In this document: positions 63,182 through 64,000 of the stretch, piece by piece
Layout of the letters: the number at the start of each line of letters is the position of its first letter
Numbering within the stretch: the first letter of the stretch is position 1
Assembly (NCBI GenBank): GCA_963580285.1
Contig: OY757012.1
Span: forward strand, 167,264,652 to 167,328,651
DNA from: Lucinisca nassula
Lineage: Eukaryota > Mollusca > Bivalvia > Lucinida > Lucinidae
DNA: 64,000 bases
Direction of reading: 5' to 3'
Notes under the pieces: model-generated
Databases searched by the model: none
What the model saw: the letters and a program-made list of their open reading frames with translations, nothing else
Told to the model about the DNA's origin: nothing
Translations under genes and position numbers: made by a program

Positions 63182-63259
63182 GTAAGTTCACAAAGTAGAA
63201 TAGTAAATTGTATTGAACTCTTGATACATGTAGTTTATTATTTTTCTGCAGATATTTAA

Positions 63260-63435
63260 GGGGAATGGATACACCTTTAGGGGAGGCAACTCCTGCAAAA
63301 GTATTTTTGCCTCCCATCTCAATAGTAAACCTCTATTTTAGTGTGACAGGGCTTACAGAAAAGCATACAGTAAGTGGCAAAAGTTGTCTCCCTTTGAAAA
63401 ATGGCGGACAAATCTGCCTGGTGTTCCCATTCCCC
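63260..63435. mobile_element. TTAA MITE family B, copy B5 (176 bp, lacks palindrome)
   Basis: GGGGAATGGATACACCTTTA to GGTGTTCCCATTCCCC with TTAA at 63256-63259 and 63436-63439. The central palindrome has been deleted cleanly between CAATAGTAAACC and TTAGTGTGACAGG. Confidence 0.88.
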
Positions 63436-63439
63436 TTAA

Positions 63440-64000
63440 AGAGGTAAGAATGTGTTTTCATTGGTGTCTGTGCTTTGATTTTACTATAAAAGAAAGGATC
63501 TGTGTTTAATACAAGAAACTTTCAGATGGTGCCAAATTAAAAGCTTTGAAAAAATATTCAAATAAAAATAAGGTAAATGGCAAAACATGAACATAGATAT
63601 TACATTCAAGTTACAAAAGTGAGGAGGTTCTAACAATTACCAACAGTCTATGACTGGGAACAGAAATATAAAGAATAACACAGACCCCAGGCCACCCCAG
63701 TGAGTTTATAGTACATAAAGAGGGGTTTGCAGGAGCATTCATTACATTGACATGTTTATGTGATGCAGACCATAGGTGTCTTGCTGAAATTTTAAAATTT
63801 TCCAACTTTAGAATTTTCATGTCTGTGTGAGCTGAAAGCAAAACCTTAATTGAATGTCTGAGTGGGTTCGAAAAATGATGTTTGCTATAATCACTAATTA
63901 CCCTTGAAATGTCGGTTATAACTGAAGCAGATATCATGCTACCGTAAAAACCCTAAAAATTTGGACACCTTGAAGACTTGCTGTAATTCTCCTATTAAGA
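63440..64000. other. TALPID3 intron at right edge, with degenerate M-type repeat
   Basis: GAGGAGGTTCTAACAATTAC at 63621 and GGTTTGCAGGAGCATTCATT resemble the right half of family M. The last 40 bp (CACCTTGAAGACTTGCTGTA) match 11620-11650. Confidence 0.5.

Overview
The window looks like nuclear DNA of an invertebrate animal, most likely a bivalve mollusc. I infer this from the repeat content: tRNA-derived and (CAAA)n-tailed SINEs, many short hairpin elements, and elements beginning TTTTTAGCTCACCTG and ending in a hairpin plus CTCTTGTT. No database was searched. There is no bacterial operon, rRNA, CRISPR array or complete single-exon host gene.

One host gene can be supported. Fifteen exons on the + strand, between 396 and 63181, join with compatible intron phases at every junction into one open frame of about 826 codons. 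The product resembles TALPID3 (KIAA0586), the centriolar protein needed for ciliogenesis and Hedgehog signalling. Both ends of the gene lie outside the window. Two adjacent exons (31455-31634 and 41604-41711) are related copies. A broken copy of the exon 11 splice acceptor and exon start lies about 480 bp upstream of the real one. A 47-nt candidate exon at 41049-41095 would truncate the protein if used.

The remaining ~96% is intron, mostly mobile DNA. From left to right: a mariner (1461-2754) and a Tc1-like element (3523-5103), both dead; a 3.6-kb element with a 145-bp array (5388-8962); a G-rich long inverted repeat (10458-11395); a 4.2-kb array element that splits an older MITE and is itself split (16777-20967); a 5.4-kb element with a near-identical ~1.38-kb tandem array (23727-29168); a 38-bp minisatellite with 114-bp higher-order period (34486-35400); a 2.75-kb element with a 167-bp array (36211-38964); and from 40 kb onward a dense mixture of MITEs, SINEs, tandem-core elements and an internally deleted mariner (48049-49165).

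The strongest unusual signal is a set of apparently distinct tandem-core families (called C, D, E and F here) built on one plan: T-tract, subterminal inverted repeat, 5' hairpin, tandem core, inverted repeat partner, 3' hairpin, then a short tail such as CTCTTGTT. The plan matches non-autonomous Helentron-type rolling-circle elements. Stem sequences differ between copies while base pairing is kept. Several MITEs lie within 8-30 bp of TALPID3 splice sites; one reaches to within 8 bp of an exon, so it must supply the branch-point and polypyrimidine region. Letters used for repeat families (A to T) are local labels.
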